Source: Populus alba (taxonomy: Eukaryota; Streptophyta; Magnoliopsida; Malpighiales; Salicaceae). Taken from it: DNA of 64,000 bases. Where the stretch lies: assembly GCF_005239225.2 (NCBI RefSeq), contig NC_133292.1:10326985-10390984 (forward strand), written 5' to 3'. Shown piece by piece: positions 39,067 to 51,987 of this stretch (position 1 is its first letter; every line of letters begins with the position of its first letter). Position numbers and translations under genes: made by a program. The notes below the pieces were generated by a model. That model was not told where the DNA came from. It searched no databases and saw only the letters and a program-made list of their open reading frames with translations.

Positions 39067-41522
39067 ACGCTATTAATCCATGGAGAGGGATGAGTTTAAC
39101 AACTTTGGGTAAGTTTGTATGATTCTTTAGTCTTTCTGACTCATCATGTACAGGATTATAAATTACAAATTGCAGGGTCTCCAATATTAATAATTTATTG
39201 TCCCGAGAGTATTTTCTACGATTTAGACGAAATGATTGCACGGACAGAGTGACTTTTGGCAATCTAATCAAGCATGGAAGGTGGCTTTTGAACAACTTTA
39301 GCTTAACCAATATTACTTTTTTTCAACACGGTTCGAAAGGTGTTTGCATTGTATTCTTTGTCAAGATAAGGTCGTTATTTATCCATTCAATTAAGAAGAA
39401 AAGTATGTTTATATTAGGTCAGTGCTTATTGTTTTTAAAAAGAATTGTTTAGAAATATATTAAAATTATATATATTTTTATTTTTTAAAATTTATTTTTA
39501 ATGTTATTATATTAAAATAATATGAAAATAAAAATAAAAAATAATTTTTTAGAATACTTTTCAAAAGCAAAAACAAAAGGCTTTAAAGTACAAAGGTAAA
39601 GTAAGGTGCTGTTACTTTGCATCATGTCATGTCGCTGCTGCCAGGTACTTATCATGGTACCTGGTCCCATCCATCGTTAAATTCCATCATAATTTTACCA
39701 TCCCAAATCCAATAGATTTTATTAAGTCATTTGGTGAAATATAGTAATTGATTAGGTGAAATAGTATATATTTTAGAATAGTAACAAGATAGTTGTTATA
39801 TTTTAAAATAATAATATTTAATAAATATTACACTAAACACGACCTAGTCAAACTATGTTATTTTTTTGTTCAACTATTCAACCGGTTAGCTTCAGTTGTT
39901 TTAACTAGTAGACTGTTTCGCACAAAAACTATAATTTTATAAAGTTTTTTTTTAAATATATTTTATGAGTAAAAATTATTTTTTTTCTAACTTACAAACT
40001 AAAAAATAGATTCAATTTAAATCTTAAAAAATTATTGTTCATGTAATAATGAATGATTCAAAGTAGTTAGATGTGAGTTTACCATAATTAAATGAGGATT
40101 TGTACCAATCAAATTGTGTGAATGAAGCAAGTAATTTTTTTAGGTGTATCTTTTTAGTTAATAAATCTATTGATAATAATATTTTTTTATTACCAATAAA
40201 TTTATTAATAAATAAGAAATTATTAATAAAAAAATTCATTATAAACATTTTCATCGATAATTTTATTGGTAAATTAATTATCAATGCAATGATAATAAAA
40301 ACATAAAAATTCCGTCAGTGAATATAAAAGTCGTGGTTGTGTTCTCTCTCTATCTCTCTTTCTTATTTTCGAGCCCAGCAATACCAGGATAGCCAACAGA
40401 CAAGCAATTAGAAATATGAGAGTGGTAATAGAAGCTTACCTTTGCAATCAATAGCCAAAACAGTCTGAAAGTTTAGCATAATCATTTTTGAGTGACGAGT
40501 CAGTCAATGGTTGCCCGTCACGGTCTGTTTTGTCAAACAATAAACCAATCATCATGCTAGAAAAAAGATTAGGCAAGTCTTCTTTTCATTCATTTCACCT
40601 CATCTCTCTTGTCAAAGGAATCTCCTGCCTCTGGATATTAAGCAGATAACTTCTTCCGACATCACGATCAAATACAGATGCGATGAAGAAATCCATCCAT
40701 GGCTACAATATCTGATGCACTGAGGCAATCCATGCGTGGCCTGAGGGCAAAGGAAAGTGTACACGAAACGAGATTTTATCAACACCTGTCACGGATCACA
40801 ATTCCACTGATTTTTTCACCATTTTTAGAGAGATGGGTATCATTTCAATGTCTGGAAAGCCAACATCTACCTGTAAGTTCGATCAAAATTCATACTCTCC
40901 TCTGATCTAAGAGGATTTGGATTTTAGGTTTATATATATATAGATAAAGTGATGGGATTTTTGGTATCATTTCTTATTTTTCATATCTGTTTTAAAAGCG
41001 TATGATAATCAGTTGTCACAGAACCAAGTAGAAGGGTTTTTAAAAATTCCAATAAAATAAAATAAATAAATGGTTGGTATCTTAGGAGTTTGAGTTTATT
41101 TGTTTTTAATGTTTTAAAAAAGTTAATTTTTTTGGTATTTCAGATGGTTTTAATGTATTAGTGTCAAAAATATTTTAAAAATTAAAAAATTATCTTCCAC
41201 TATTTCTAACACCGCTCGAAAAAAATATTTTCTTAGAGGTTCATAGCGATGAAGCTCTGTTCAACTCCATTTAGGCAGAGATGCATATGCAAAGAGTCCC
41301 CACAAGGCACAGGCAATGGCGGAGCTTCAAATTTTAGATTGGAAAGGCCAAATTAGTAAAAAAAAATAAAAATTACGGTCGGAAAAATTTAAAATATTTT
41401 ATTTTTAAAACTAGAAATCTAATTTATTAAAGGAAGTACCTCTACCCCGACCACCCCCTGCCCACTTGGAGCACATATTTTAAAATTTTAATAAAAAAAG
41501 AAGTATAGGCTTGGATTGGACC

Positions 41523-41724
41523 TGTTTTGGATTGCGTTTGAAAATATTTTTCATAAAATTTGAATTTTTTCTTTTGCTTGGAATTAATATGTTTTTAATT
41601 TTTTTTAATTATTTTGATGTGCTGATCTCAAAAATAATTTTAAAAAAATAAAATAACATTATTGGTATATTTTTTTGAATAAAAAATACTTTAAAAAAGC
41701 AACCATAACAACATTTCTAAAAAC
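41523..41724. repeat. MITE-like AT-rich repeat copy
   Basis: It begins TGTTTTGGATTGCGTTTG, contains the core 'ttttgatgtgctgatctc', and ends AAAAAAGCAACCATAACAAC. Layout and core match the family, but the ends are more diverged than in the two best copies. Confidence 0.5.
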
Positions 41725-42895
41725 GTTTTTATTTTTGGCGGTGGAGATTAAATTTTTGGGGGTGAATTAGTTTGGCCAAGGGATTAGGGATAGTTACATG
41801 GAGCCCATGAGCCCAAAGAATCCAGACTGTTGCCTTATATCCTGAACTCTGCTAGCCACGTGCCTGGGTTCGTTTTGAAGGAACTTAAACTTGTCTAGTC
41901 TAATCGCCACGTCACTTTTTCAGTGATTGTTGGGTCGGATCAAACAAAATAGGGCCCATCCAATTCACGATCAATAAAGGTCTTAAGATTCCAACTTTGT
42001 CTCAACAGGCCCTTCAAGTCTTTTCCATCTGTTCTCAAGAAAGATAGCCTTTTTATCCCAAGTGTCCATCGATGATTGATTGATTATAGTGCACAACTTT
42101 TAACCTTTTTATTTATTGGGTCTAGAACATGTATTTGATTTTTTTTAATATTTTATATTACTTTAATATATTGATATCATAAATAAATTTAAAAAATATC
42201 TAAAACTGTGATAGGGTTTTTATTTTTCTATATCCAAGTACATATCAAAGTTTGTTTTGTAAAACTGGCAACCACTTCTTCTTTATATATAAAAAATTTA
42301 AATTAAAACAGTTATTGAAATTTAAAAGGCATTCCGTTGCAATCATGAGTGTTTGATTTTAGTTACCATTTATTCCTGGCCTCTTCTAATTGTCTAAGAA
42401 TAAACGTTTAAAAAATATTGAAAAACAAATTATTATTATTATTGTATGTTTTTAGTTAGTTTTGATATGATGATATTAAAAATATTTTAAAATAAAAAAT
42501 TATTTAAATTTTTTTTTTTTTTTAAAACTAAAAGCAATAATTTTCTTCGGTAGATTGTTGGATATATATGGTAAAAATATATTCATGGCAGAGTATTGCT
42601 CTTCGTAATTGACTTCGTAGCGTCCCAGGATTCTGTGCACTCCTCAAATCCAAATGGCCTGCAAGCAATGCCAGGTGGGCACAAATCTCACGTTCCACTA
42701 GTTTCTATAAAGGCCCATCTGCAGGGCAACAATCACATGCAGCTCATCCCCAGCAACAGTAATACTCAGGCTACCCCAAACCAATATCTGACCATCCACC
42801 TATTTACATCAAACTTTTGGGTGTCTTTTTCGATGTCCCCTTCAGTTATTATGATACGCAAGAGTGCAGGTGAATAGGTGCATTATCGTGTCCTT

Positions 42896-42903
42896 GCGGA
42901 AGG
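42896..42903 (+). repeat. Target-site duplication, left copy (8 bp)
   Basis: GCGGAAGG lies immediately left of the hAT-type element and is repeated exactly at 43859-43866. Confidence 0.85.
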
Positions 42904-43858
42904 TAGGGGTGTTCACGGTCCGGTTCGGTCCGGTTTTAACCCAAAAATTTAACCGAACCGGAAAATAACATTCTTTATTAATATAACCCGAACCGAACCG
43001 AGAACCGGTTCAAACCAAACCGGTTTTATTCGGTTCAGTTCGGTTTTTTAGCATAAAAACCATAAAAACCGGACTGATCTTCATCACTGAGCTACTGAGA
43101 TTTTCTCGCATGAATTTCATTGTAATTCTATAGAAGCATCGTTCTCAAGGTGAGAAAATAAATATCCAATTCTTCTTGGACTTTCTTTCTTGGTCAGACG
43201 AACCACCTTAAGCAAGCGACTTGGGATGGGAAGACTTCTTGGCATCGGTCTCTCTTTCTATACATATTGATTCAAGGCGGGGAAGATATCATGCCTCATC
43301 ATAATAAGACAGCATGCTTCACAACCATCGATCTTTGAATTCAATGAAAGAAGCTTTCAAATGCCACAAACGAAAATAGAATGATTGGGGCGCAAAAACC
43401 CTCCATCTTATCTTATGCATCAGAAGGGAAAGTGGAAAGGGGAAGGCTGGGAAGTAGGAAGGAGAAGGCTGGGAAAGGAAGGCTTGAGGGGGGAAAGTGA
43501 GTGATTTAGAGTTTTGGAAAGGGGAAGGCGTGGGGCTGGGAAGGGAAGGCTTGAGTGGGGAAAGTGAGCGATTTAGGGTTCTGAAAAGGAAAGGGGAAGG
43601 CTGGAGGGAAAGGGGGCGGTTGGAAAGTGGGATTTAGGGTTAGGGATGGTTCTTTTTATACTTTTTTTTTTAAACCGGTTCGGTTTAGTCCGGTTCAATC
43701 GGTTTAAGCTTTTTTAAATTGGAACCGAACCGGACCGGGTGGTTTTTTTAATTTTTTAATCAATTTATTCGGTTTTTTAATCGGTTTGGTTTTTTCGGTT
43801 AATTTTGTTTTCGGTTTTTTCAGTTTAATCGGTTGATCGGTTTTTTTGAACACCCCTA
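42904..43858. mobile_element. Non-autonomous hAT-type DNA transposon
   Basis: The 955-bp element starts TAGGGGTGTTCA and ends TGAACACCCCTA, a perfect 12-bp terminal inverted repeat. It is flanked by an exact 8-bp target duplication (GCGGAAGG). Eight-base duplications and TAGGGGTG-type ends are signatures of the hAT superfamily. Both subterminal zones (about 42915-43080 and 43670-43845) are packed with CCGGTT/AACCG motifs in both orientations, a likely transposase-binding array. The middle (about 43430-43640) is a purine-rich imperfect tandem repeat. No transposase frame is present, so it would need a transposase supplied in trans. The identical target duplication and ends suggest a fairly recent insertion. 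Confidence 0.88.
43430..43635. repeat. Purine-rich tandem repeat inside the hAT-type element
   Basis: About three imperfect units share GGGAAGGCTGGGAA, GGAAGGCTTGAG, GGGGAAAGTGAG and GATTTAGGGTT-type blocks. Unit length is roughly 65-75 bases. One strand is almost entirely G and A. Confidence 0.7.
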
Positions 43859-43866
43859 GCGGAAGG
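43859..43866 (+). repeat. Target-site duplication, right copy (8 bp)
   Basis: An exact repeat of GCGGAAGG found at 42896-42903, directly adjoining the right terminus of the element. Confidence 0.85.
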
Positions 43867-46800
43867 AAAAAAAAAAAAAAGAGTACAGAAATGACAGGCA
43901 CCACCAGTACAGATTCGTACTTTTCGGTAACAAGACAATATTGTCCTTATTTTTTGTACAGCCCCTACTCCTGGCCTCAGAAACTGGAGGGGATGTTTTT
44001 GGTTAAAAGTGGAACCAACAGATTCTCAATTCTCTGATAACGACGTTGCTAGGACAACTTGCTTTTGGGACCAACGTTTTCTTTCGTTTTTTAATATATT
44101 TCGGTCATAATATTTTCGTCCTCCATGTTTTTCCTTACAAAGTATATATACTCCTTCAAATTACCATGTATAATTACAGTTTATTTTTACTGTAAGAAAT
44201 TCTTTGTTTTTTTTTTTTTTTCAAAACTAGGACTACATAAGATCGTACATTCTCACAAAAGTTATTTTTTACTTTAGTTGTGAAATTGAATCATCCAAGT
44301 AGGGGTAAAATGATAAATTTATGAAATATAAACGTAAATATATAATATCAAACACATTAATTAAGAGGTGTTTGGAAGTGTTGTTGAGGCTATCTTTTTT
44401 AAAGTGATTTTTAAAAATATATTAATAATATATTTTATATTTTTTTAAAATTATTTTTAACATGAACGCATCAAAATAATTTTAAAAAAACTAAAAAAAT
44501 ATTTATTGAAAGTAAAAAATAAATAAAATTATTTTAATTTTTTTTAAAAACGTAAAAAAAAAAATACAGAACACTTCACACATCCGGTCCTAACACGCGA
44601 GCCAGACATGCGCTCCAAGCGAGACACTATATATACTTGTTAGTGTCTAAAAGACTAGGCTGAAAATTACTAAGATAAACTGATGAGATATAATTATATT
44701 TTTCGATATGAATTAGAATTTTTATCGTGTAACCCACAGGAACAGTCACATAGAGTTATTTGAGAATACTACTTCTTTTATTTCCTAACCTTGACTAATT
44801 TCTCACAACAAATAAATAATTATAAGCTAAGAGTAAATATTGTTTGTATAAAATAGAAATAACTAATCAATACATGAAAAAACTGTTAGATAAATGACCA
44901 GAAAAAAAATATTGTAATTACTATGAGTAGTGCCAGTTTTGGTGATAAGAACTTTCAATTACTAAGATTAATCAATGCTTCTATTTTTTTTTTCAATTGA
45001 AAATGTAGTTTAGATATTTCTCAGAGAAACAAGAATTTATTACAACTGAATTAAATGGGCAGTTTATCAGGAGATTTCAGTTATTGTATGCAGGCGAGGA
45101 ATATATGTGCGTGGAATGTTAGGAGAGCGAGTGGAGTGGTGATGATGGAATAAGGCTAAGAAGTTGAAAATGAGATGAAGAGTGAATAGCAGACAGTTAG
45201 TCCGACAAAACCAGCTCATAGTATCTCTTCAAATATATTTTGGAGCCCAACATGGTATCCCCACTCCACCTCACCCACGCAAGTGGCTCTCCTAGCTTGT
45301 TCTTCACCGAATTCATGGAAAAGACATGAGCTCAATTCTTCTCAAAGTAATTATACCGATCTCAACGTTAACAACGACGGAATCAAATACATACAAATCA
45401 AGAATTGGACAAGGTGCGCGCAGTTGATCCATGCATGTTTCAAGCTTTTGTTTTCGTTCTTGTACAGAAGTAGGATCCGAGGCCTGCCAGCTTCAAATGA
45501 ATTTCTCTGTGTTCTTTGAATATACACTTCTCCACAATTCTCTGTGTAGTAGTAATAATAATAATAATAATTTTTTAAAAAACATGACAGATATAATTGT
45601 CAAGCCATATAATAAAAAGGGGTTCATGAATTAATTATTTAGCTTGGATCATCAGTGTCATTTCAAAACCATAAGAAACATAAAAAAAGAAGAAGAAAAC
45701 ATAGAAAAGTCAAAACTATTGAACGCTATCAAGTCAAGCCATAGATGCTTTTCCAAAAAAAGGGGAAGCTCAAGCCAAGGATGAACATGTCTTCTCTTCG
45801 AAACTGGGATCACTTTGAAAGATGCCATGCGTTGAACAGTACTACTAAATCCCACAAATTTAGAAAAGGCTGGAATTTTTTGAGAAGTGGTTTCAATAGA
45901 GCTCGATCTTTCGATAAAATGGACAAATTACACAAGTATTCTCATGAACCATGCACCTGGTATATATTAGTCTATCCGAAGTTATACTTTCTATAAGAGA
46001 TGTGAAAACCATAACATTTATTCATGCATGCTATAATTTTTTTTTTTTTTATAATAATCGAGATATATATTATGTGTGTACTTTTCCTTCAACGGTGGAT
46101 CCCAGTTTCGAGAATGATTAAAAAGAGTAAAAAGGACCTGATTTGATATGTTTTAGGGACATGTTTAATCATTAATCCTGTCATATCTTGACTGCTCAAC
46201 TTCTATGAATGTACCATCGCACTTTATTGCTGGCCTGCTGATTAGCATTTTGGCTTATAAATGCTCACAGAGACACCAGTTCATCTTTAGACAAGTCCAT
46301 TACTCTGAGAAATGCACCAAGGCAAGGTAGTTGTTCATTGCAGATGACGGGGATCGTCGGAAATTGCATTCTCATGGTCAGAACTCGAACAATAGTACTG
46401 AAACTAACTAGAAATTTATTTGATGTTGGAAGAGAAGAATATGTAGAGCCCAAACTGGACAGACAAGGCTCCTTCCAGGAACTCACTCGGAACGTGGGGT
46501 GGGACATTGGGGACAAAATCCTGAAGAAACATGCAGTAGCCAACTGTAAACTTGTGCCCATAGATTTAAATCTCCAACTCATTTTTTCTGAGGATTGATT
46601 TGAAAGACATGGCAATTTTTATTGTTCAACCGTATCTGGGTACATGTGAATTTTGTCTCCATCATAACAGACGGGTTATGTTACAATCACTTAGGATATA
46701 CGGGTATACGAAGTTTTTTTCTTTTTTTAAACTTCAAATACGACGAGAGATTTTAATTTTGGTTGGTGCAGTTGTTTTTGTTTTAACTAACAACGCAAAG

Positions 46801-49800
46801 GGACAGGGGGCCCTAAATAACTAAAGCCAGGTAGAACATGAAGCATGAAGAGGCGCAGAGGTGCTGCTGTTTTTGTGTAGGGCTCATTTTGGGCATGGGT
46901 GCTCGATTTTGTAGATCTAAATAAAGCTTCACAGGCTAGTAAACTGTAGATGCCAGCAGGTACGTGAGACAGATGCATGGATTTATTACCAGGAACTACA
47001 TACTTTCAGGTGAGAAGTACACACTAAAATTGTGAAACTTCAATATTTTTTCAACCTCTCTCCCAAATGGGGTAATTGCGTTAACATAAACTTCAGGGCT
47101 TGAGACAAAAAAACTTTCCCGAATTATATGTATTAAAGCACTTTCAAGTCCAGACAGATGAGACCCATTAAGGAAAAAGAAAGAGAGAGATGTAAGAACA
47201 TATGGGCATCAAACAACATCGAAGCAATAATTAATGGGGTTAGATATTTTGTTCTGAGGAGGAAATTCTATGTGGATTTTGCGCAACAGAAGATATTCTC
47301 TCTCGGGGTTAAAGGAATTGGAGAAAGAAGTTGTGTGTACAATTGTGTTTGTCAGGGCTTGTTTTGTGGCTGAAAGAAAAAAGAAGGCGAATTAACACTG
47401 TATTAAAAGAAAAGGAGAGAGGACCAGCTGACCATAGGCAGCCTTTGCTCCTCTCTGGTGGTCCAACTATGATCATATAACCACTTAGTATTCAAGATTA
47501 CACAGAGACGGGCTCGAGTGGGTTGATGATAGATTGATAATTTTGCAGCCTAGCTAGCTAGCCATGCCCCTAAAAATGTCTCCTATATACAGTTGTGTAT
47601 GAAAGTTGCATTAATCCATGCAATGGTTAGTTTTTTCCTTTTCCAAACACAGAGATAATGGAGAAATAGTTTCATGCAAGTCATGGGTTTATTATTATTT
47701 TCATAGTTATCATTATTAATTTCCTTTTTTCCGAGACCCACAAAGAGTATGATAGCTTTAACTGTTTCTTTTAGGTGGGAAAAATGTAAGGCTTGTAGTT
47801 CAGCTGGCCTTAGTGATATATATCTTCTGGGGTTATACACCGGACCATGCATCCATATACATGCCCTATCGTTTTCACCAGCAACCTCCCTTCAATTGTA
47901 GGGTTGGCCCCATCATGATCTCCGATGGATCGCCCACGCAATTCTGCAGATCATCTACATATTATAATTGCTAATTATTTCCTCGTTGCTTCCTTTGTAT
48001 AAAGTATAGGGCTTGAAGGTGACAATTGAATGCAACAACTTGGCTTTTCCATTGAAGAAGCCGCTAAATATGTAGTAGTTTAGAGGAATAATAAAAGTCA
48101 AGGGCTCGGAGCAAGAGGGTGATGGACCACATGCATCTTAGGAGGATAAGATAAGAGTGATGTTCTTAAGCGATCATTCATGGAGTATATGTATCTCATG
48201 GATTTTGAGTATATATTGAAGTTCAATATTTTAATGCCAAACAATATGGAAACCTACCCTTGATCCGTGGATTTGCATTCCAATATTAAAATATTATTAT
48301 CATTCCAAGAGGATAGAGCACCATGTTCATACACAAACGAATCATGAAGATCAAGCAAATTGATAATTTGTTTTCAAATAATACAAGGATTAATCTACTT
48401 AAAAGAAATTACTCTTTATAATTCAAGATTCATATATAGAAATAAATTAATTCTTTTTAAAAACACACCAATTTAGACACGGAAAGAATACATAATTTTA
48501 GTATAAAAACTAATGGGAGGATATCTGAATTTATTTAAAATATTGAACTCTACATGCAGCATCGTCTCTGTTATATTCTCCTATCAATATTTAAAAAAAA
48601 TGGTTGATGATTATCATGAGTTATTTGATCTCAACATTGACATTTTTAGCTAATGATTGTTACTGCCTTTTCTTTTTTAAAAAGACTTCTAATTTTTTTT
48701 TTCATTCAAAAATAATTTTTTTTGTATGATTTAGATCGTTTTAATACATCGATTTTTAAAAAATAAAAAAAATATTATTTTTAATATATTTTGACACAAA
48801 AATCACTTTAAAAAATAATCATAATTACATTTTAAAATAAATTCTAGATTTTTACCCCTTGTTGAGACTAAAACAGAAAACCCTGACCAACTTGCATATG
48901 AAAAAGTATTTGTTGAAACAGAATTCATATTGAAGTCCAATAATCCAACATAAAAGACAAGTTCGTTTTGGAAGTGACATTAGTTGCAACATTAATTTAT
49001 AGTTTCGTTTATCTAGGATTAAAGTTGCATATTAAGAAACTATTTGTTTACATGGACAACATCAAAAATATAAAATAAATTTAATGCTTGAATCATTTTA
49101 AAGTAATTTTTTGTTGTAAATAAAAGTATATCATATTTATCTCATTTATTTTTTTCTTTTATTTTTTAAAGCTAGTGTTTATTATTGTTATTCCAAGTGT
49201 TTTTTTTTTTATTGAAATTGTATTAAAATATTATTTTATTTATTTATTTTTGATATCAATACTTCAAAATCTTTTTAAAAAATATTAATATAATATATTT
49301 TCAAGTAAGAAATCACTTTAAAAAACATATTATAATATTTACCATTTAATATTATGATATAACATATTAAAATGATTTTAAAAATATATATATAAAATTA
49401 ATTTTAGACAAAAACAAGTTTTATTTTTTTGCCGATTCAAACCCTAAAGAAACAGTCAGTAACGTTTCCTTCCCATTTCATTTTCTCACAAAAGTCGCTC
49501 CATTTCCCACACAATTCAAGGAAACCATGGAGTGGTATTTGGTATGAAACACATTATATATTAGCTACTAAGTATGGTCTGGGAAAACGGTTAAAACCAT
49601 ATTTTTAAAAGATTTAATTTTTTTTATTAAAATTTAATATGATTTATATATTTTGGATTGTTTTGATATACTGTGTTAAAAATAATAAAAATTATTAATA
49701 TATATTTCAATACAAAATATTATTTAAAAATCAATCATTATACTCTGTGCAATTTGTAAAGGTGACATTTTCACTAGGGTGATTCAGTGATGTGCCAGAC

Positions 49801-50841
49801 GTGACTTTATGGGCCTAATAATGTATGATAATTAATTGAAATCATGCCGTTTTTGACTAAGAAAAGTGAAAAGAAATCAAGTACCTCCACTAATTAATGC
49901 ACGGGTAATTATACTAAGCATCGAACAAACCACTGCTAACCGTGGTGATTAAAGCAGTTAATGCAATGATTTCTTACGATAGAACTGATAGTACTAAAGA
50001 TTCAAGGTTGCAACCATGCCAAAGCAAAAGCTCCACCTACTACTGGCGTAAAGCTTGAAGATTTTCACTTGAAAAGTTAAGATTTTTACCTTGAAATTAA
50101 AATTGAAGCTACTAGTATATAATATAATAAAATAAAAAACTTGATCATTAAAGTAACTAACTGGAATAGTGATGCATTCCTGACTTGCTTTTGTCAGATG
50201 GTTGGAACTGGATAGTCTCCACAGTACTTTTTAGAATTCAAAACAAGATTTATTAACCATGATTATAAATTATTTGCTAGGACAAGTCTGCTTAGTGGAG
50301 TGTGTCTTCAACCCAAACCCCATAACTGTAAACTGATGGTCCGTAAATGCTGATGTACCCCCAATTCTCTGACAAAATTATATATGGTGTTGGGAGTGTG
50401 CTGATGGATGCACTTTTCTAAAGCCATACATGTACTTGATTTGATTTGACTGAGTGTCTTGCTTTGCCCCTGTGTTTTTCCAGCCATGCACATGAGATCT
50501 GAAGTAGCAGAGATGGAGAAAGAGAGAGATTTGTAAGTTAAAAAGGTAAATCACCCTTTGCATTAATAAACCTTCTCTCACAGTGGTGTTAACAACTACA
50601 TCTGCGAGGAAAACCAGAGTTTATACAGATCAAACCCATGCATTTTTTCATGGGATCTAAGTTAGTAATTAGAGACACAAAAACCCAGCTGGGTTTAAAA
50701 GAGAAAATACATGGAAACAAAAAACAATATCACGAATCACAATGGAGAGGATGTTAAAAAAAGAGAAACTATAGTGCAGCTTCGTCTTAAGCCATCTACT
50801 CCAAGAAAACATGCACCGCCATCACGCTACTGATCGTCTTT
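43867..50841. other. AT-rich spacer without a recognised gene
   Basis: About 7 kb with no supported gene. It holds a MITE-like copy at 44368-44583, a TAA microsatellite at about 45549-45570, degraded AT-rich repeats (about 48710-48830, 49190-49330, 49590-49740), and patches of balanced composition at 45260-47900. In those patches an overlapping pair of frames at 46265-46615 is open on both strands, but neither translation resembles a known protein. Confidence 0.3.
44368..44583. repeat. MITE-like AT-rich repeat copy
   Basis: The left end GTGTTTGGAAGTG and the right end CACTTCACACATC are partly inverted. The core AATTATTTTTAACATGAACGC then ATCAAAATAATTTT follows the family layout. Moderately diverged. 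Confidence 0.45.
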
Positions 50842-51156
50842 TCACCTGAGCATTGATGTTAGAGATCGAAAAACCACTTCTTCACAGGGGATAGTAAGGC
50901 CCATATCATGATCAAAACCAAATTCCTCTTCTGCTCGTTGAAGCAAGAATTGAAACTCAGGGTGGCTCAAGAATGAGATTGGAACAATGTATCTACTCCT
51001 GTTTTCACCGACATACACAGCAAAGTGACCTTTTGGCACGTCAAGTGGGAGGCCGTCATCATCATAGCCGTGTTTCTTGCCCAAGCTTGAGCATCTCTTG
51101 AGAATCTGCTTAAGGACGGCTGTTTGAGGTAGTTTCTGTGATTTTCTAATGGCCAT
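50842..51156 (-). CDS. SAUR: SAUR family auxin-responsive protein (SAUR50/SAUR12/SAUR16-like)
   Basis: A small auxin-up RNA protein, expected to promote acid growth by inhibiting PP2C.D phosphatases. Single exon, 104 residues. The N-terminus [20 protein letters not shown] followed by RCSSLGKK is diagnostic of the conserved subgroup containing Arabidopsis SAUR50 and the genes at At4g38860 and At2g21220. The SAUR domain runs from [14 protein letters not shown] through [19 protein letters not shown] and [17 protein letters not shown] to the end. No break is visible. A TATA-like CATAAATA lies on the minus strand about 95 bases upstream of the start. Its position relative to the other genes fits the Arabidopsis order around At4g38860. 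Confidence 0.95.
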   Translation of the reverse strand: MAIRKSQKLPQTAVLKQILKRCSSLGKKHGYDDDGLPLDVPKGHFAVYVGENRSRYIVPISFLSHPEFQFLLQRAEEEFGFDHDMGLTIPCEEVVFRSLTSMLR

Positions 51157-51520
51157 TTGGAGTTTGAGATGAGTGGTGAGAAAGGGTGAATGGTAGGAGA
51201 GATAAGAGTTGGAAGTAAAAGGTGATGGGAGGATTGGAGGGTGATGGTGGTATTTATGAAGAAGGTAAGTGAGAGAGAGAAGAAGAGGCGGTGTGAGATA
51301 GATAGGGAGAGCCGGAGAGAGGGGTCATGTGGAGTGTAGGAGCAAAGGACATAACCACGGGTATTTTGGGGTATGTGTACATATGAGGCAAGGACATGGT
51401 GGGAGCCAAGCCTCTAGGGTTTGCACATCAATGTTGGCCCTCCAAATGACACTATGGACCCCCTCTCGCTCTCAGCTTTAATTTTCAACTTGCTTTTTTC
51501 AAAAAAATTTAAAAAAATGC
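51157..51520 (-). promoter_or_regulatory. Promoter and leader of the minus-strand SAUR gene
   Basis: A TATA-like box (CATAAATA on the minus strand, about 51250-51257) and CT-rich sense-strand leader DNA (GA-rich as printed, about 51268-51320) lie upstream of the start codon. No TGTCTC auxin element was noticed. Confidence 0.4.
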
Positions 51521-51963
51521 TTGCATTTACATAGCTGATGTTTAATGCCTGTTTGCTCCCTGTGTTCTCTCCTTTTCAAGTTGTTTTCCGGTGCATGTTC
51601 TATCATGGTTCGAGTGTGAAGCTCCAGCATCCTTCATGCCACGCTGCTAGCTACCCCCCGTTTCAACTCATCACCTTCACTTTGCAATTGATTGCCATCT
51701 TTTGCACTCTTTCAAGTTCACAAAAACCCAGATCATTTTGCCTAGCTCGTAGTTTTCATTTCCGTCTCCGGTGATCAGAACTCAAATATATTATCTTTGA
51801 AAGGTACTCTCCAACTTCTCAACGAATTCGTCTACAATACCTTGGTCTTATGTCTTCGGTTCCCTTGAGACAAGATAACAGGGCCACCCAACTTTTCAAT
51901 CTTCACTGCATATAAAACATCCCTGTGCTTATTTGAACTTCATTTTTCTACATTGTTCACTAA

Positions 51964-51987
51964 TCTCTCTCTCTCTCTCTCTCTCTC
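51964..51987. repeat. CT dinucleotide microsatellite
   Basis: Twelve CT units. It is also a potential GAGA-factor target. Confidence 0.85.

Larger units (their letters stand above)
37891..42903. other. Repeat-rich spacer between the SAUR gene and the hAT-type element
   Basis: No gene is supported. Contents include a C11 homopolymer at 38001-38011, MITE-like copies at 38869-39066 and 41523-41724, an AT-rich partly palindromic stretch at about 40130-40300, and degraded AT-rich repeats. An open frame at 40699-40905 starts plausibly (MATISDALRQSMRGL) but has no recognised domain and no clear splice partner. Confidence 0.35.

Noticed and set aside
40130..40300. AT-rich stretch open on both strands with partial inverted symmetry
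   Set aside because: Symmetry is interrupted and largely due to A/T composition. Only weak pairing around TTACCAATAAA and TTTATTGGTAA is seen, not enough to call an element.
40699..40905. Frame starting MATISDALRQSMRGL, looks like a possible first exon
   Set aside because: No domain was recognised, no convincing downstream exon was found, and the surrounding DNA is repeat-rich.
46265..46615. 116-codon minus-strand frame and an overlapping 86-codon plus-strand frame
   Set aside because: Neither translation resembles a known family. Open frames on both strands in a balanced-composition patch are expected by chance.
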